Positions 12,011 to 23,740 of a DNA stretch of 64,000 bases are shown one piece after another. The stretch spans positions 608,171-672,170 of the forward strand of contig NW_004450939.1 in assembly GCF_000321225.1 (NCBI RefSeq). Direction: 5' to 3'. Numbering within the stretch: position 1 is the stretch's first letter; each line of letters starts with the position of its first letter. The position numbers and the translations under genes were made by a program. This DNA comes from Odobenus rosmarus divergens (lineage: Eukaryota > Chordata > Mammalia > Carnivora > Odobenidae). The notes below the pieces were generated by a model. It was not told where the DNA came from. It searched no databases and saw only the letters and a list, made by a program, of their open reading frames with translations.

Positions 12011-12361
12011 CTGAATTCCTTAACATCTTGTATAGGTTTTTCTTTAGCTCAGATAGTTTGAACGTCTTGCTCCAGCTTTTCTCTTTTCATCCTTGAGGAT
12101 GAGCTAAAACCTTAAAGCAGTTCCATTGAAATACCCTCTATTAGATGTGAAAGTACTTTATAAGTAAGCCATGAAAAGTTGTGTACTTGTAAAAAATTGT
12201 TATAAGACACTCCTCACATTCTTATTTGGCTTGCTACTTTTCAGATTTTCTCTCTGATCTGATGCACAAAATGGGAATAGTTGTCCAGTTGTTTAAGGGT
12301 GCTTTTTTCTCCCTGCTCTATTTCTTTTGCCAGAGAGGCTTGGTGGTTGTGTTTTAAAAAG

Positions 12362-13190
12362 GATTTACTGTTTTCCTCCAGATATCGTTATTATTGAGAA
12401 TTTGGAAAATATAGACCAAAAAATGACGAAAATGAGTATCAGTTTTAATTCCAGAAGTTACATAACTTGTTATGTAACCATTATTAACATTTTCCTGTTA
12501 TGCAGGCATGGCATGTAAATGGAGACTATAAAAGTGGAAAAAGTCAGACCAAACCATATAAAACTGCATTTTTGATTTCACGTTGGATCATGAGCATTTT
12601 CTTTCATTGTTAGTATCCCTTGAAAATAAAATTATTATGACTGAATGGGATTCTGTTATTAGCAATAAACCATTATTTACCTGACCATTTTTTAGTTGTT
12701 AGACATTTAGTTTTTTGAGTATTGTGTTTTCGAGGATATCTTTGTAAGTGAATTGGTCAGTTTTATATCATTTCATTATTTGGGTTTCCTGGAAATGGGA
12801 TTATTATTCAGAATTTATTATTTTTAGATTGTTGATACGTGTTGCTAAATTGTATCCAGGAGAGTTTGTACCATTAGCAGTGAATGGGTAAGCTTATCAC
12901 TTTATACATCATTGACTATCATAGTTATTTCTTAGTCTTTGCCAATTTAGATAATTTAAAAATTGGCACTTTTTCTAATTTGTGTTTCTTTGATTACTAG
13001 TAGAATATCACCAATAATTCTATCATATTTGGTGAATTTTATGAGCCCTTTGTTCCATTTTTTGGTAGAGTTTTCCAAAGCTGTACTTTTCTTTGTCAAC
13101 CTGGATATTGGTTTTAGTGTTACGTTCATTGTTGCATTGTGAAGAAGGAATCTTCTTCCATTGTATAAAATAAAATAATCTCATGAAAGT
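12362..13190 (-). mobile_element. Old L1M/HAL1-like fragment, antisense
   Basis: Phrases such as tgttaacattttcctg-like, ggaaatgggattattattc, agattgttgatacgtgttgc and tttgattactagtagaatatc follow the reverse complement of old L1 3' regions. Diverged, with uncertain ends. Confidence 0.6.
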
Positions 13191-13858
13191 CTTGGTAAAA
13201 CCATGCTGTGTATTCGTAACATGAATTCAAGTCATGGAGAGGACCCCACGGATACTTTGTTGTTGATAAATTCCTGTGCATTGCATGAAACTAAGCTGAG
13301 CAGTAAGGTTCATCACTATTTGGTTTTCAGGGCCAAGAGTAAGTTGACAAGTTTACTACATTTGGGGCAGTTGGAGTTTTCTATTCTCTCTTTTACAAAA
13401 GGTGGACCACAGCAATGTGAGAGCCTGTTGAAGCTTAGAACCTGAGTGCTGATGTGAGAGAATAAATAATAGAGATTCCCAGACAGCTTCCAGACATCAG
13501 GGGAAAAAGCAAACATGTTGGCTTGAATGTCATTTCATTTCTTCTGTTGAATATCTGTGTCAGTGTCAGCTTCAGTGTAATGTCTGAGAAGAAGGGAACC
13601 ACAGATAAGGGGAAAAAGCCCAGTTTAATTCTCTATGTATAGGCAGTGATTGATGGGGAGTAAAATGCATATCCCTTTACTAATTTGGCACAGAGGACTC
13701 TGAATAGTTCTATTTATCAGTGGATTGAGGTGACAGTTGCTAAAAGTAAAGTACAAGATGACTTTAAGATTATTTTTTACTGCCAAAGAGGAAGCTTCAA
13801 ATTAACTTTCTAGTAGATCAGGTAGTTTATGAATTGTTTTATCCCTCCCCCTAGTCTT
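13191..13858. other. Unique intron
   Basis: No gene or repeat recognised. Short open frames occur on both strands at 13203-13516 and overlap each other. Confidence 0.45.
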
Positions 13859-14114
13859 CTCTCTCTCTCTTCTTCTCTTTCTCCCTCCTCTCCTCCTCAC
13901 TCTCTCTATTTTTTTTTAAGATTTATTTATTGGAGAGAGAGAGAGAGAGAACGCGGGGTGAAGGGGCAGAGGGAAAGGGAGAGAGGGAATCCCTAGCAGA
14001 CTGCCCACTGAGCGCGGAGCCCCACAGGGGGCTTGATCCCATGACTCCAAGATCATGACCTGAGTGGAAACCAAGGAGTCAGAGATGCTTAACCCCTAAG
14101 CCACCCAGATACCC
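13859..14114 (-). mobile_element. CT-rich tract and older Can-SINE, antisense
   Basis: 13859-13906 is a (TC)-rich low-complexity run. From about 13908 a T-rich tail, a GAGAGA block and a tRNA head (gccacccagataccc) form an older Can-SINE subtype carrying ggaaaccaaggagtcag. The flanks ctcctcactctc and ctgctcactctc suggest a target duplication. Confidence 0.82.
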
Positions 14115-14190
14115 TGCTCACTCTCCTTTTCTTGAGTCAGTTGGGAAGATACAAATCTGAGTAGACTCTGCAGTTGAATACTGTGCAATA

Positions 14191-14374
14191 TGGGCACCTG
14201 GGTGGCTCAGTCAGTTAAGCATCTGCCTTCAGCTCAGGTCATGATCCCAGCGTCCTGGGATCGAGTCCTGCATTGGGCTCCCTGCTCAGCGGGGAGTCCT
14301 GCTTCCCTGCTATCGCTTCTCCCCTGTTTGTGCTCTCTTCTTCTCAAATAAATAAATAAAATCTTAAAAAAAAA
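14191..14374 (+). mobile_element. Can-SINE, sense, full length
   Basis: It begins tgggcacctgggtggctcag and ends in AAATAAATAAATAAAATCTT plus an A-run. A perfect 14-base target duplication (aatactgtgcaata) lies at 14177-14190 and 14375-14388. Confidence 0.96.
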
Positions 14375-14499
14375 AATACTGTGCAATAGATACTACAGGA
14401 GTTTTATGCTAGTAAGTGGAGACCAGAGAGAAGGGAAGGAGGAAAATACATGAACTACGTATAAATATCTAGTTTCAAAATTGTCACAACGAATTAAAA

Positions 14500-15990
14500 C
14501 TTTATTTCCCTTGTTGATTAACATAATACATTCATTATGAAGAATTTGAATACATAGAAATATTTAAAAGCTAAAGATAATCTGAGCTCCTACCACCTTG
14601 AGATAACCACCATCAACATTTTGGTGACTGTCCTTCTCATATATCCTCTATTCACACACACACACACACACACCCCCTTACAATTTTACATGAACTAAGC
14701 ATTTTAGGTTTTTGTTTTGTTTTTTTTTTTTTGCTTTCTCCCTTCACATCAACCCCCATTCCTCCAACCCAACCCTGCCTACCCACCAACCCACTTCATG
14801 AATCCAGTACATATCCTTCTTTTCTCCATTCTCACATAATCCCACATCGACATTAGATACACATACAAAGGCACATACTGGAAGAGAAGTCTGTCATTGC
14901 TTTATAAAAATAGGATTATAATTCATATTTTTTTGTCTTTTGGTTATATCACTCGTGGGAATTTTTATGAAATATTGGGTGTAAAACATTCATTCTTTTT
15001 TCATAGCTGCATAATATTCCACAGAGTGGAAATACTCCCACTACTGATTGGTGTTCAGTTTGTTTCTAATTATTAGCCTCTGAATTATACTTCACTAAAC
15101 CTCAATATACCTAAGTCATTAATTTGCTCATTGTTTCTATAGAAGTCTGTGATTTCTATCTCATACCTTTTACTTCTTCTCCCAAAACATCTTTGATAGC
15201 GCTGTCTTACTGATTCTCTTAATCACACATGCAAAGATCAAAATTAAATCTTTTTAGAAAAAATATAGGGGAAAGTGGGTCATCCTTCCCAGTATCACAG
15301 TTCACAGAAGTGGAATTGATTTAATAGATGTTACCAAAATGCTGTCCAAAAAGTCCGTAACAATTCTCATTTCCATCATTGATGTATGAGACTGCTAGTT
15401 CTCCAAGTCCATGTCAACATTAGCTATTATAAAGTTTTTAAAAAATATTTGCCAGCCTAATGGATACAAAACGAGATCTTGTTGCTATGTTAATTTGCAT
15501 TTCCCTGGCTATTAGTGATTTTGTGCCCTTTTTATATGATTGTTTACCACTTAGAATGCTCTTCTGCAAAATGAAATCATACTTTTTGCTGGTTTTTCTG
15601 TTGTTGACTCATTCTTGCCAATTTCTAGATGCTATTTGTATATTATAGAGAGATTTTTCCTTATTTACATTTATCTATTGACTTTGTTTATGTTACATTT
15701 ATCCATTTCAGAATTTTTAATTTTTATATGGACAGACAAGTCTCTTGTGTTTTCACTTTTGGCTAAGAAAGATCTTCCTGACCCCTAGAATATATGTGTA
15801 GTCTCTTAGATGTTCTAGGAAGATTTAAAAGTTTTTTTATTTAAGTCTTTAATCTGTCTGGAATTCATTTTTACATATGATGTAAGATTTTTATTTTCTT
15901 CCAGACTGTTGTTATGCCAGCCCATTTACTCAAAAGTTTGCTTAACTACTGAATTGAACTATCTTTGTCAAATTTATTTTGCTCTTTAAA
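14500..15990 (-). mobile_element. Old L1M, antisense, interrupted
   Basis: 14575-14660 (ccaccttgagataaccacc ... aacattttggtgactgtcc, then an AC repeat) is the reverse complement of an L1M 3' UTR. Antisense ORF2-like text follows: gctgcataatattccac, gcatttccctggctattag and ctaagaaagatcttcctgac. A segment at about 15105-15295 looks like a later insertion of an unclassified repeat. Confidence 0.7.
15105..15295. repeat. Unclassified repeat, copy A
   Basis: The stretch resembles 16890-17085. Both share catctttgat-like, gctgtctt/gcattgtcttc, cacatgcaa and attaaatctttttag words in the same order and spacing, with substantial divergence. It interrupts the L1M text. I cannot name the family. Confidence 0.5.
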
Positions 15991-16337
15991 AGTAGAAAAA
16001 ATACATTTCAACTGCATCTGTCTTTCAGGGAACGCATTGGGCTATGATCTAAGAATACTTGCAGTTAATGAAATTTGAAAAAAATTCTTTATTCCTCAAA
16101 GAAGAGAAGTGGCTAGGGCCACCCCAATCTTGACTTACTCCTCTTTTCCAGTGGCTGTGGGAGGCCTGAGATTTGTTTTTCTAAAGAAAATTTTAATTCA
16201 TTTTAAAGCCAGCACTACCCTGGTGAGTCTGGGAAATGATAGTAACTTGTTAAATGCCTTCTGGAATATAGTCCAGATGCTTTGGCAATAAGTTTTCTCC
16301 AGGGGAGAAACTCTTTTAAAATGTTACTTTACTAAGC

Positions 16338-16344
16338 TGCTGTT

Positions 16345-16395
<51 letters not shown>
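16338..16395 (+). repeat. Compound (TG)n(AG)n microsatellite
   Basis: Uninterrupted TG repeats switch to AG repeats and then a short G-run. It is likely length-polymorphic. Confidence 0.95.
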
Positions 16396-16520
16396 CAGAG
16401 AATGTGCCTTTCAGAATTTAAGAAGCATTTGCAAGTTGCCCTCAACTTTAGACTACTTAATTGAAAGTGTATTTCCTCCATTATTTTTTGGATGAGGGGC
16501 ACACTTTCACACACCATTCT

Positions 16521-16644
16521 TCTATTTTTATTTTTTATTTTATTTTATATTTAAGTAATCTCTACACCCAGCATGGGGCTTGAACCCACAACCCTGAGAT
16601 CAAGAGTGGCATGCTCCATTGACTGAGTCAGCAAGGTGCCCTTT
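16521..16644 (-). mobile_element. Older Can-SINE, antisense, first of two at one target
   Basis: T/A-rich tail, then taagtaatctctacaccca, gggcttgaacccacaaccc and a tRNA head ending in gcaaggtgccc. It is flanked by tcacacaccattct (16507-16520) and tcacacatcattct (16645-16658). It resembles the diverged copy at 669-786. Confidence 0.85.
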
Positions 16645-16658
16645 TCACACATCATTCT

Positions 16659-16856
16659 TTTTTTTTTTTTTAAGATTTTATTTATTTACTTGAGAGAGAG
16701 AGAGACACCACAAGCAGGGGGAGCGTGGAGTGGGAGAAGGAGAAGCAGACTCCCCGCCGAGCAGGGAGCCCATTAACAGGGCTGGATCCCAGGACCCTGG
16801 GATCATGACCTCAGCTAAAGGTAGACACTTAACCAACTGAGCCATCCAGGCACCCC
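16659..16856 (-). mobile_element. Can-SINE, antisense, second of two at the same target
   Basis: Poly(T) and tail complement, GAGAGA body and tRNA head ending in ccaggcacccc. Target duplication copies lie at 16645-16658 and 16857-16870. The left one is also the right duplication of the preceding SINE. Confidence 0.93.
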
Positions 16857-16889
16857 TCACACACCATTCATAATATATATGTGTGTGTT

Positions 16890-17085
16890 AAAAAATTTCA
16901 TAATGTCCTACATCTGTTCATTTTTAAAGACTTAAAGTAAATTTCTCTTACATATTCCTTACCTCCCACAAAATCTTTGATGGCATTGTCTTCCTGAGTC
17001 CTCTTCATTTCACATGCAAGGGGCAACATTAAATCTTTTTAGGAAAAACATAGGGCAACATGGGCCTTATATCTCAATGTCAAAA
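16890..17085. repeat. Unclassified repeat, copy B
   Basis: A diverged copy of 15105-15295 in the same orientation. The best-matching part is about 16970-17050. Confidence 0.5.
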
Positions 17086-18246
17086 CCCAGACTGCATAAA
17101 TAAAGGAGAAAATAAATAGGGTGAGAAGAGACTCAGAACAGATTATTCTCTGAAACTTTTTCTCCTGCATGACCTCTGCATCAAACTAAACAAAATCTCA
17201 ATCCTGCATCCCATGAGGAACTTCAATAGGTTGGAGGCAGGTATGTGTAGAAGTTTTATCACGTTTCTTTTTAGATATGTCTTTCTAAGCCATCTGAGAG
17301 CAGACGTCCGGGCTTCTTTTCCCCTTGTACATTTCACAGGGTGTAGCAGGACCCTGGCATGGGGTCTTGGGGATACTCTAGCTTACCCCTAAAGTATTTG
17401 CAAGCCCTGCCGCACTCCACACACAGGTGCCTGCACTCTGTTCTTCACCTTGTGACCTGCTAGCAAGTTCTGGGCAAGGAAGGAATGATCATTCCAGTAG
17501 CCACTCCTTCCTGCTTTTCAGTTCGAGGGTTTTTTTAGAGTTCTTTCCCAATCTCTGACTTCTGAAATTATCTCAAGCTTAGAAGAGACTCAGTGTATGA
17601 GGGTATGTCTTATTTTAGGACTTAACTGAATTATATTTACATATATTAACCTCATGGAAAGAAGGTGAAAAATATTCTGAGTCTGGGTGAAGTCAACTCA
17701 GCATTAAAATTTTGCTGGAAGAACCTTGAGATTTGGTGATACTATTCAATCAAAAGCTGTTTAATTTGTCCTGATGCATTGTGAGAATGTATTTGAAAAT
17801 GGAAATGGACATATTTCACTAATTCCAAAGTGTGCATTTTAATAGCCCTGAAATTGGGATGCATCTTATAATGAATGGCATGTCATAGTTTAATCAGCCA
17901 TGTTTATTCTTTCTTGATTGTTGTGAAGTAATGACTGTATTACAAGGGATGACGTCCTTAATTACGCAAACTATGATGGTTCCATGGAGTATCTTTGAGT
18001 CAGATAATTTAAAGTATGAAGCACACATGTGAAACAAGGACTTTTCGTGGATGGTCCAGCACAGGATGGGAGATAATCTAACCTGAAAATCAAGGAATGT
18101 TCTCTGAACTATCCACCTCTCATTGAGAAAATATCAGGGTTACATGTAACATTTAACAACAGGTAAGGCGAGGTTCCCTGTTCTATACGACCATGGTATA
18201 ATTTTCCCTCATACTACATTTTTCAACTTTAAGAAATAACTTGATT
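17086..18246. other. Unique intron
   Basis: No gene or named repeat recognised. Moderately AT-rich. Confidence 0.45.
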
Positions 18247-18439
18247 ATTTAATTTAATTTAATTTATTTATTTGAGAGAGAGGGAAAACGAGAGAGAAAG
18301 CATGAGCAGAGAGGGGGAGAGGGAGAAACCAATTTCCCGTGGAGCAGGGTGCGCAACGCAAGGCTTGATCCCAGGACCTGAGATCATGACCTGAGCCAAA
18401 GGCAGACGCTTAACTGACTCAGCTGCCCAGGCGCCCCCA
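18247..18439 (-). mobile_element. Can-SINE, antisense
   Basis: AATTTAATTTATTTATTT tail complement, purine-rich body and tRNA head ending in caggcgcccc. A perfect 13-base target duplication (aaataacttgatt) lies at 18234-18246 and 18440-18452. Confidence 0.94.
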
Positions 18440-18637
18440 AAATAACTTGATTTCTATATCCCCCACCATATTCTGTCCTCCATGAGGTCAGGCACTGTCT
18501 TTCATGTTCATCATGGTGTTCCCAGCACCTAGCAGTTTCCAAACTGTCACCTGGGCAACATGTATGTGTTCAGTCGAGCCTGGTTTGAGGACTGTTCTTT
18601 GGTGCAGTCTACAACACACACACATACACACTCACAG

Positions 18638-19084
18638 TGTAGTGGGTTGAATGGTGGCTTCCAAAAAGATGGGTCCATGTCCAAATAGCTGTAAGTTATT
18701 TGTTGCCTTATTTGGAAAACGAGTCTTTGCAGATGTAATTAAAGTTAGAGTCTTAAGATGAGATCATCCCGGATTACCTGAGTGGGCTCTAAATCCAAGG
18801 ACAAGTGCCATTCCAAGAGAAGAAAGGCAGAGGGAGACTTGAGACAGAAGAGGAGGCGGCAGAGACTGGAGTGATTGAGCCACAAACCAAGATTGCCTGA
18901 ACCCACAAGAAGCTGAAAGAGGCAGGGAACAGAATCTCCCCCAGGGCCTTTCAAGGAAGTGCAGCCCTGCCCACAGCTTGATTTTGTACTTTAGGCATCC
19001 AGAACTGTGAGCGTATAAATTTCTGTTGTTTTAAATCACTCAGTTTGTGAAAATTTATTATGGCAGCCAAGGGAAACTACCACA
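18638..19084 (+). mobile_element. MLT1-type MaLR solo LTR
   Basis: It starts TGTAGTGGGTTGAATGGTGG and continues with acctgagtgggctctaaatc, caagaagctgaaagaggcag, ccagaactgtgagcg and the polyadenylation-like ataaatttctgttgttt. It ends near gggaaactaccaca. About 447 bases is a normal LTR length. No internal retroviral sequence is attached, so it is a solo LTR and an ancient non-coding relic. Confidence 0.88.
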
Positions 19085-19835
19085 CATACCTAAGTACACG
19101 CATGCACAGAAGCACAAACATATGTAAGTACACCATTTTTGCTAGCCTATAGTTTTAAAAAATGACAGATAATCTTTTAAAGTTAGAAGTTATAAATATA
19201 TAACCTTCTTTTCTAGATTTTCAAAATAATAGTTGACCCTAGCACCCATCAGTAGGCTGATGCATACATGGGATTATGGAATGTGGTTTTCATAATGGTA
19301 TTCATTTAGCAACTGTGGATCCCATGCCTGCTGTCTTATAAGCGTAGTACTAAGTGCTGGGTAAACGAAGGTGAATAAATGTAGTCCTGATCCTGGAGTT
19401 CAGAGGCCCGCTGGGAGCATCTTTATTGACTGCTCTTTGACTTAGCATCTTGTCTATTCTTAGACAACTAATAACATGTAATAAGCATCAAAATGCTTCA
19501 TTCTAAAGGTCAGCTTAATATTGCCAAGAGCTCTTGAGGAAAGTTTCACAGAAAATGTTAATTGACTACTGAGCTAGTCCCGGAAGAGCGGGTAGAGTTT
19601 TGGTGGGTTGGGAAGAAGGGGAATGCTATTTCTAACAGAGGTTAGGAACGTCCTGAGTAGAGGCAGCTGATGGAGGGTGATAGGAGACAAGGCCCCAAAG
19701 GCAAGTTGGAAGCAGATTTTGAAGAGCTGTAACATGTTGAAGTTTGACCTTTATCTTGTGGCTAAACTGGTGGCGCTTAGCCTTTTGCCCCTCCCCTTCC
19801 AGGACACAGATAACAGAGGGTGTTAGAACAGAATA
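19085..19835. other. Unique intron
   Basis: Mostly unrecognised. About 19320-19410 (ctaagtgctgggtaaacg ... gtagtcctgatcctggag) may be an L2 scrap. Confidence 0.4.
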
Positions 19836-20299
19836 CAGGCGTAGCTCGGGGATATTGCAGGTTTGGTTCCAGACCACCACAGTAAAGCGAGTATCCCCAT
19901 CAAGCAAGTCAAATGAATTGTTTAGTTTCCCAGTGTGTGTACATATATGTTGTTCTTTATACTGTACTGTAGTCTGTTAAGTGTGTAATAGCGTTATGTC
20001 TAAACAAACAATGTACATATCTTAATTACAAAGTGCTTTATTCCAAAAAAATGCTAACCATCATTGGAGCTTTCTGAAAGTCGTAATCACTGGTCACAGA
20101 TCACCATAACAAATATAATAATGAAGAAGTTTGACATTGTGAAAATTACCACAAGGTGATACAGAGACACGAAGTGGGCATATGCTGTTGGAAAAATGGT
20201 GTGTTCAATGCAGAGTTGCCACAGACCTTCAACTTGTAAAAAAAATGCATCGTCTTCAAAGCACAATAAAGCAAAGTGCAGTAAAACTAGCTTTGCCTG
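19836..20299 (-). mobile_element. Tigger1-derived MITE (internally deleted)
   Basis: The left terminal inverted repeat CAGGCGTAGCTCGGGGATAT and the right end reading GCAAAGTGCAGTAAAACTAG...GCCTG are Tigger1-like. The element is flanked by TA duplications (19834-19835 and 20300-20301). The 464-base body retains both Tigger ends (ttgcaggtttggttccag; catatgctgttggaaaaatg) but lacks the transposase region of the roughly 2.4-kb parent. Confidence 0.9.
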
Positions 20300-20435
20300 T
20301 AGACTGCCACAGAATCCACTCGGGTCTGAAATTTTGGTGAACTCCAACATAAAAATTAGTAAATAATGAACTACAATGATCCGTATTCTAATAACAGGTA
20401 AGCTACTAATGGCAGTGACAGTCTCCAGAGAGAAA

Positions 20436-20478
20436 CTTTTTAGAATTTAGAATTTAGAAAACTTTTTAGAATTTGAGT
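20436..20478 (+). repeat. Short tandem repeat of a tagaattt word
   Basis: The word aactttttagaattta recurs two to three times immediately before the next SINE. Confidence 0.6.
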
Positions 20479-20675
20479 GAGTCAGGGCACCTGGGTGGCT
20501 CAGGCAGTTGGGTGTCCAACTCCTGATTTCAGCTTAGATCATTATCTCAGGGTTATGAGATCGAGCCCTGCATTGGGCTCCACGCTGGGTATGGAGCCTG
20601 CTTGGGATTCTCTCTCTCTCTGCTTCTGCCCCTCCCCGCCCCCATGCTCACATGCTCTCTGTCTTTAAAAAAAAA
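20479..20675 (+). mobile_element. Older Can-SINE, sense
   Basis: It begins gggcacctgggtggctcagg, passes gagatcgagccctgcattgg and a CT-rich stretch, and ends in poly(A). The 11-base flank agaatttgagt is present on both sides (20468-20478 and 20676-20686). Confidence 0.93.
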
Positions 20676-20719
20676 AGAATTTGAGTCAAGTTTTCAACTT
20701 AAGTGCACTCTAGTTTTTA

Positions 20720-20906
20720 TAGGGGCTCTTGGGTGGCTCAGTCAGTTAAGCGTCCAACTCTTGGTTTCCGCTCAGGTCATGATCTCAGGGTGGTGGGATC
20801 GAACCACCCCCGCCCCACGCACTCAGCTAAGTCTGCCTTTCCTCTCCCCCTCCCCCTACTCATGTGCGCGCACACTCTCTCAAATAAATAAATAAATCTT
20901 TTTTAA
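20720..20906 (+). mobile_element. Can-SINE, sense
   Basis: Head ggctcttgggtggctcagtc, then gatctcagggtggtgggatc, a CT-rich body and AAATAAATAAATAAATC tail. No clear target duplication was found. Confidence 0.92.
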
Positions 20907-21089
20907 AAAGAATAAATTATCCAAGAAGCTTTAATACTTCCCTAAATACTGGTATTGAGCAACACATTCTACAACAGCTATGTCACCATATCTCAGTGTG
21001 AAGATCAGTGTTAAGCAAATGACTCATCGCTGTTCCCAGAGTACCCAGCACAGTGCTTGTTTACAAAAGTGCTCCTCAAGTGTTTGTTA

Positions 21090-22270
21090 ATATGAGCAGT
21101 GGGAAAATGTTGAAGGGCTTTCAGTATGGGAAGCATCGCATCATATTTAATTTCTATAGAAGGGTTGTTGTGGTGTCATTTTGGAAGATCATTTAGAGTA
21201 GGAAAATTTGGGATACTGGAATGACAATATTTGGAAGCTGTAGCGTTATAATCAAGGAGAAAGATGGCCTCTAGCCAGAAATAGTTCCGTGGGAATATAG
21301 AGGAGGGGGTGAATTGGAAATATTTCAAAGGTCAGATTTCTAGGACTTACGTTTGGATATGGGGGCTATGAGGAAGAAGGAAGCATTCGGTAGTCCTGAG
21401 TTTACTGGCTTGGGTGCTGATGCCCTTATCAGAGATGAGAACGGCAGGCTGCAGGTGGCTGCATTGGTCAGGCTAGGCCAGGGTAGGCAGTGGTACCAAT
21501 GCTGAGATAGCAGTAGTTTAAAAGAGCAGAGGTTTATTTCTCTCTTGTGCCACGTGTTTATGACGATTTGGCTGGGGGCTCTGCTCTGTCCTCACCCTCA
21601 CTGCAGGACCCAGCCCTTGTGTATGCTTCCACACTTGTTGAGGCACTAGAGAGAATATGGCAGATCATGTGTTGGCCCCTTAGGGCTTCTACCTAGAAGT
21701 GATGTCCCTTGTGTCCCTCTCACACTCCAATGTTAGTGGCAAATCTCACGGCCACACCTAACTTTCTTTTTTTTTTTTTTTTTTTTTAAAGATTTATTTA
21801 TGTATTTGAGAGAGCGAGAATGAGAGAGAGAGTACATGAGAGGGGGGAGGGTCAGAGGGAGAAGCAGGCTCCCCGCTCAGCAAGGAGCCCGATGCGGGAC
21901 TCGATCCCGGAACTCCGGGATCATGTCCTGAGCCGAAGGCAGCCGCCTAACCGACTGAGCCACCCAGGCGCCCCGACACACCTAACTTTCAAGAGGGTAG
22001 AGATGTGCAGTCTTTCCCTATACTGGGAATGTGACTCCAGCGATCATTGTGGGGGCAGGTGTGGAAAGGCAGCATACTAATTTGTGGAAATGTTAAACTT
22101 GAGGTATTTATTTCAGGGAAATTTAGCTCAGAAAGAACTGGAAATCTGGGCTTGCATCTTGACAGCATTCAGGGCTAGAGAAAGAGTATTGGAAGATTTC
22201 AATGTAAAGGTCATAGAACAAGCCACAGGAGTGAATTGATCAGGAGGGAATAGAAGCTGAGCTAATGATG
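21090..22270 (+). repeat. Ancient interspersed repeat, interrupted by a SINE
   Basis: Several segments (gggctttcagtatgggaagc; tttggaagatcatttagag; aagatttcaatgtaaagg) read like a widespread old mammalian repeat. Similar text occurs at 54480-55210. A separate component around 21460-21760 also looks repeat-derived. I cannot assign a family. Confidence 0.4.
21767..21976 (-). mobile_element. Can-SINE, antisense, full length
   Basis: A long poly(T) and tail complement on the left and a tRNA head ending in caggcgccccga on the right. A perfect 14-base target duplication (cacacctaactttc) lies at 21753-21766 and 21977-21990. Confidence 0.96.
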
Positions 22271-23235
22271 GTAAAAGATCAAGGTTAATAAGCTTGTGGT
22301 TATGAATGTTGCAACCCTAAGCGGTATTTTTTTTAGCAGTTTGTTATAACTTTTAAATAATTTTAAGTAAATGTTGGCATAGGAATTGAATTAATCACTT
22401 AAGCAGAATTTAGCTTTCTCAGACTCCAAAATCACTGACTAGCATTTAGTAATTTAAAAGGTGCCTTTAGATTTTGCAGTAGGATTTCAGCCAATTTTCT
22501 GACCCAGCAGGGAAGAAAAAGTGTTGCAAAGAATAGTTATTGTAGTTTGATCTGAAGAACAGTTACAAGTTGATTGATACTAAGATTGCTGAGTACTCAG
22601 AAAATTAGAATCCTTATAAAATTTCTGACTGCTTGTGCCTCAAACAGAAAGATACGGGCTTACCCTTGCTGTAATGATACTCTTTTTATAGCTCCAATTA
22701 CTGGCAAAGGGAGGTAGTTAAATTGCACTTTTCCCTATTGGCCCAGTGTATCTACATAAGGAGACATGCTTTTTCTGTCTCCATTCTCTTAAAAGGTTCT
22801 TGTGCTTTTGCCTGCCCAACCTCCATTGGGGTCTACACCTAAATTACTCATTCTTTAAACTTTTCATATAGACATATGTGATTACCCCCAATAAACTTCC
22901 CTCCTTCAAGATTATGTACTTCTCAGGAAAATGAAAAAAAAAAAACCTGGTTTAACGCATGTCACCGTTATTTCTCTGAAGGAAATTTTGCAGAATTATG
23001 ATAGTAGTGATGGTAAAATGGTAATTCTGGTCTTTACACTCAAGGTGAACAAGTATTCATAGAACTTCTACTTTTTGATAGCTCTAAACTGTGAAGGCGT
23101 AAAAAGAAAAGAACAACAAAGCTATAGCTTTTACCTTCTTGACAAGACACATAAAACTATTAAAAGTAACTGTTCTGTATTCCCCAAACATTGGGGGAAT
23201 ACGTCATTGGTGTTTACTCCTGGATGAGGATTATA
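22271..23235. other. Unique intron
   Basis: AT-rich, no gene or named repeat recognised. Confidence 0.45.
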
Positions 23236-23420
23236 ATTAACATTTATTGAGGACTAATTATGGTGCTAGCTATTGTACAATACATTATGTACATTATCTC
23301 ATTTAATTTTCACAGGTACTCTTTGACATAAGGCGACCTACAAGGAACAGAGGTTGAGCGAAGGGCAATAATTAAGCTCAGGCTGGAAAGTGAAGCCAGC
23401 AGCCAGTCAGTTCTAACTTT
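23236..23420 (-). mobile_element. MIR SINE, antisense
   Basis: catttattgaggactaatta, catttaattttcacaggtac and ggaacagaggttgagcgaag follow the reverse complement of MIR in order. Confidence 0.75.
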
Positions 23421-23630
23421 TAATGGTTCTTCTAGCCTGCCTCTCCCAATTCTCTGGCCAACAGGAGTCTTTTCCCACTCATATTGCACATTACAGAATG
23501 AGAAACCCTTTTGTCAATCATCTTTATTAGAACTGAACCACTAATAGGCAAGGTACCCAGGTTGGACCTGGTTGCACTGATTGAAGTCACAAGAACCACA
23601 ACAGCCCCACAGAACTGTTAATAGATGATG

Positions 23631-23740
23631 GGAACTAAATTGGACACTGGGAATTAACTGAGGTGGGGTTTCTATTTTTTTTTTTTTTTTAAGGAACTAA
23701 ACTGGACACTGGGAATTACTGAGGTGGGTTTTCTATTTTA
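23631..23740 (+). repeat. 46-48 base direct repeat flanking a poly(T) tract
   Basis: The block beginning ggaactaaa(t/c)tggacactgg and ending ttctatttt occurs at 23631-23678 and again at 23693-23740 with a few differences. Only a poly(T) run and two other bases separate them. Confidence 0.92.
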
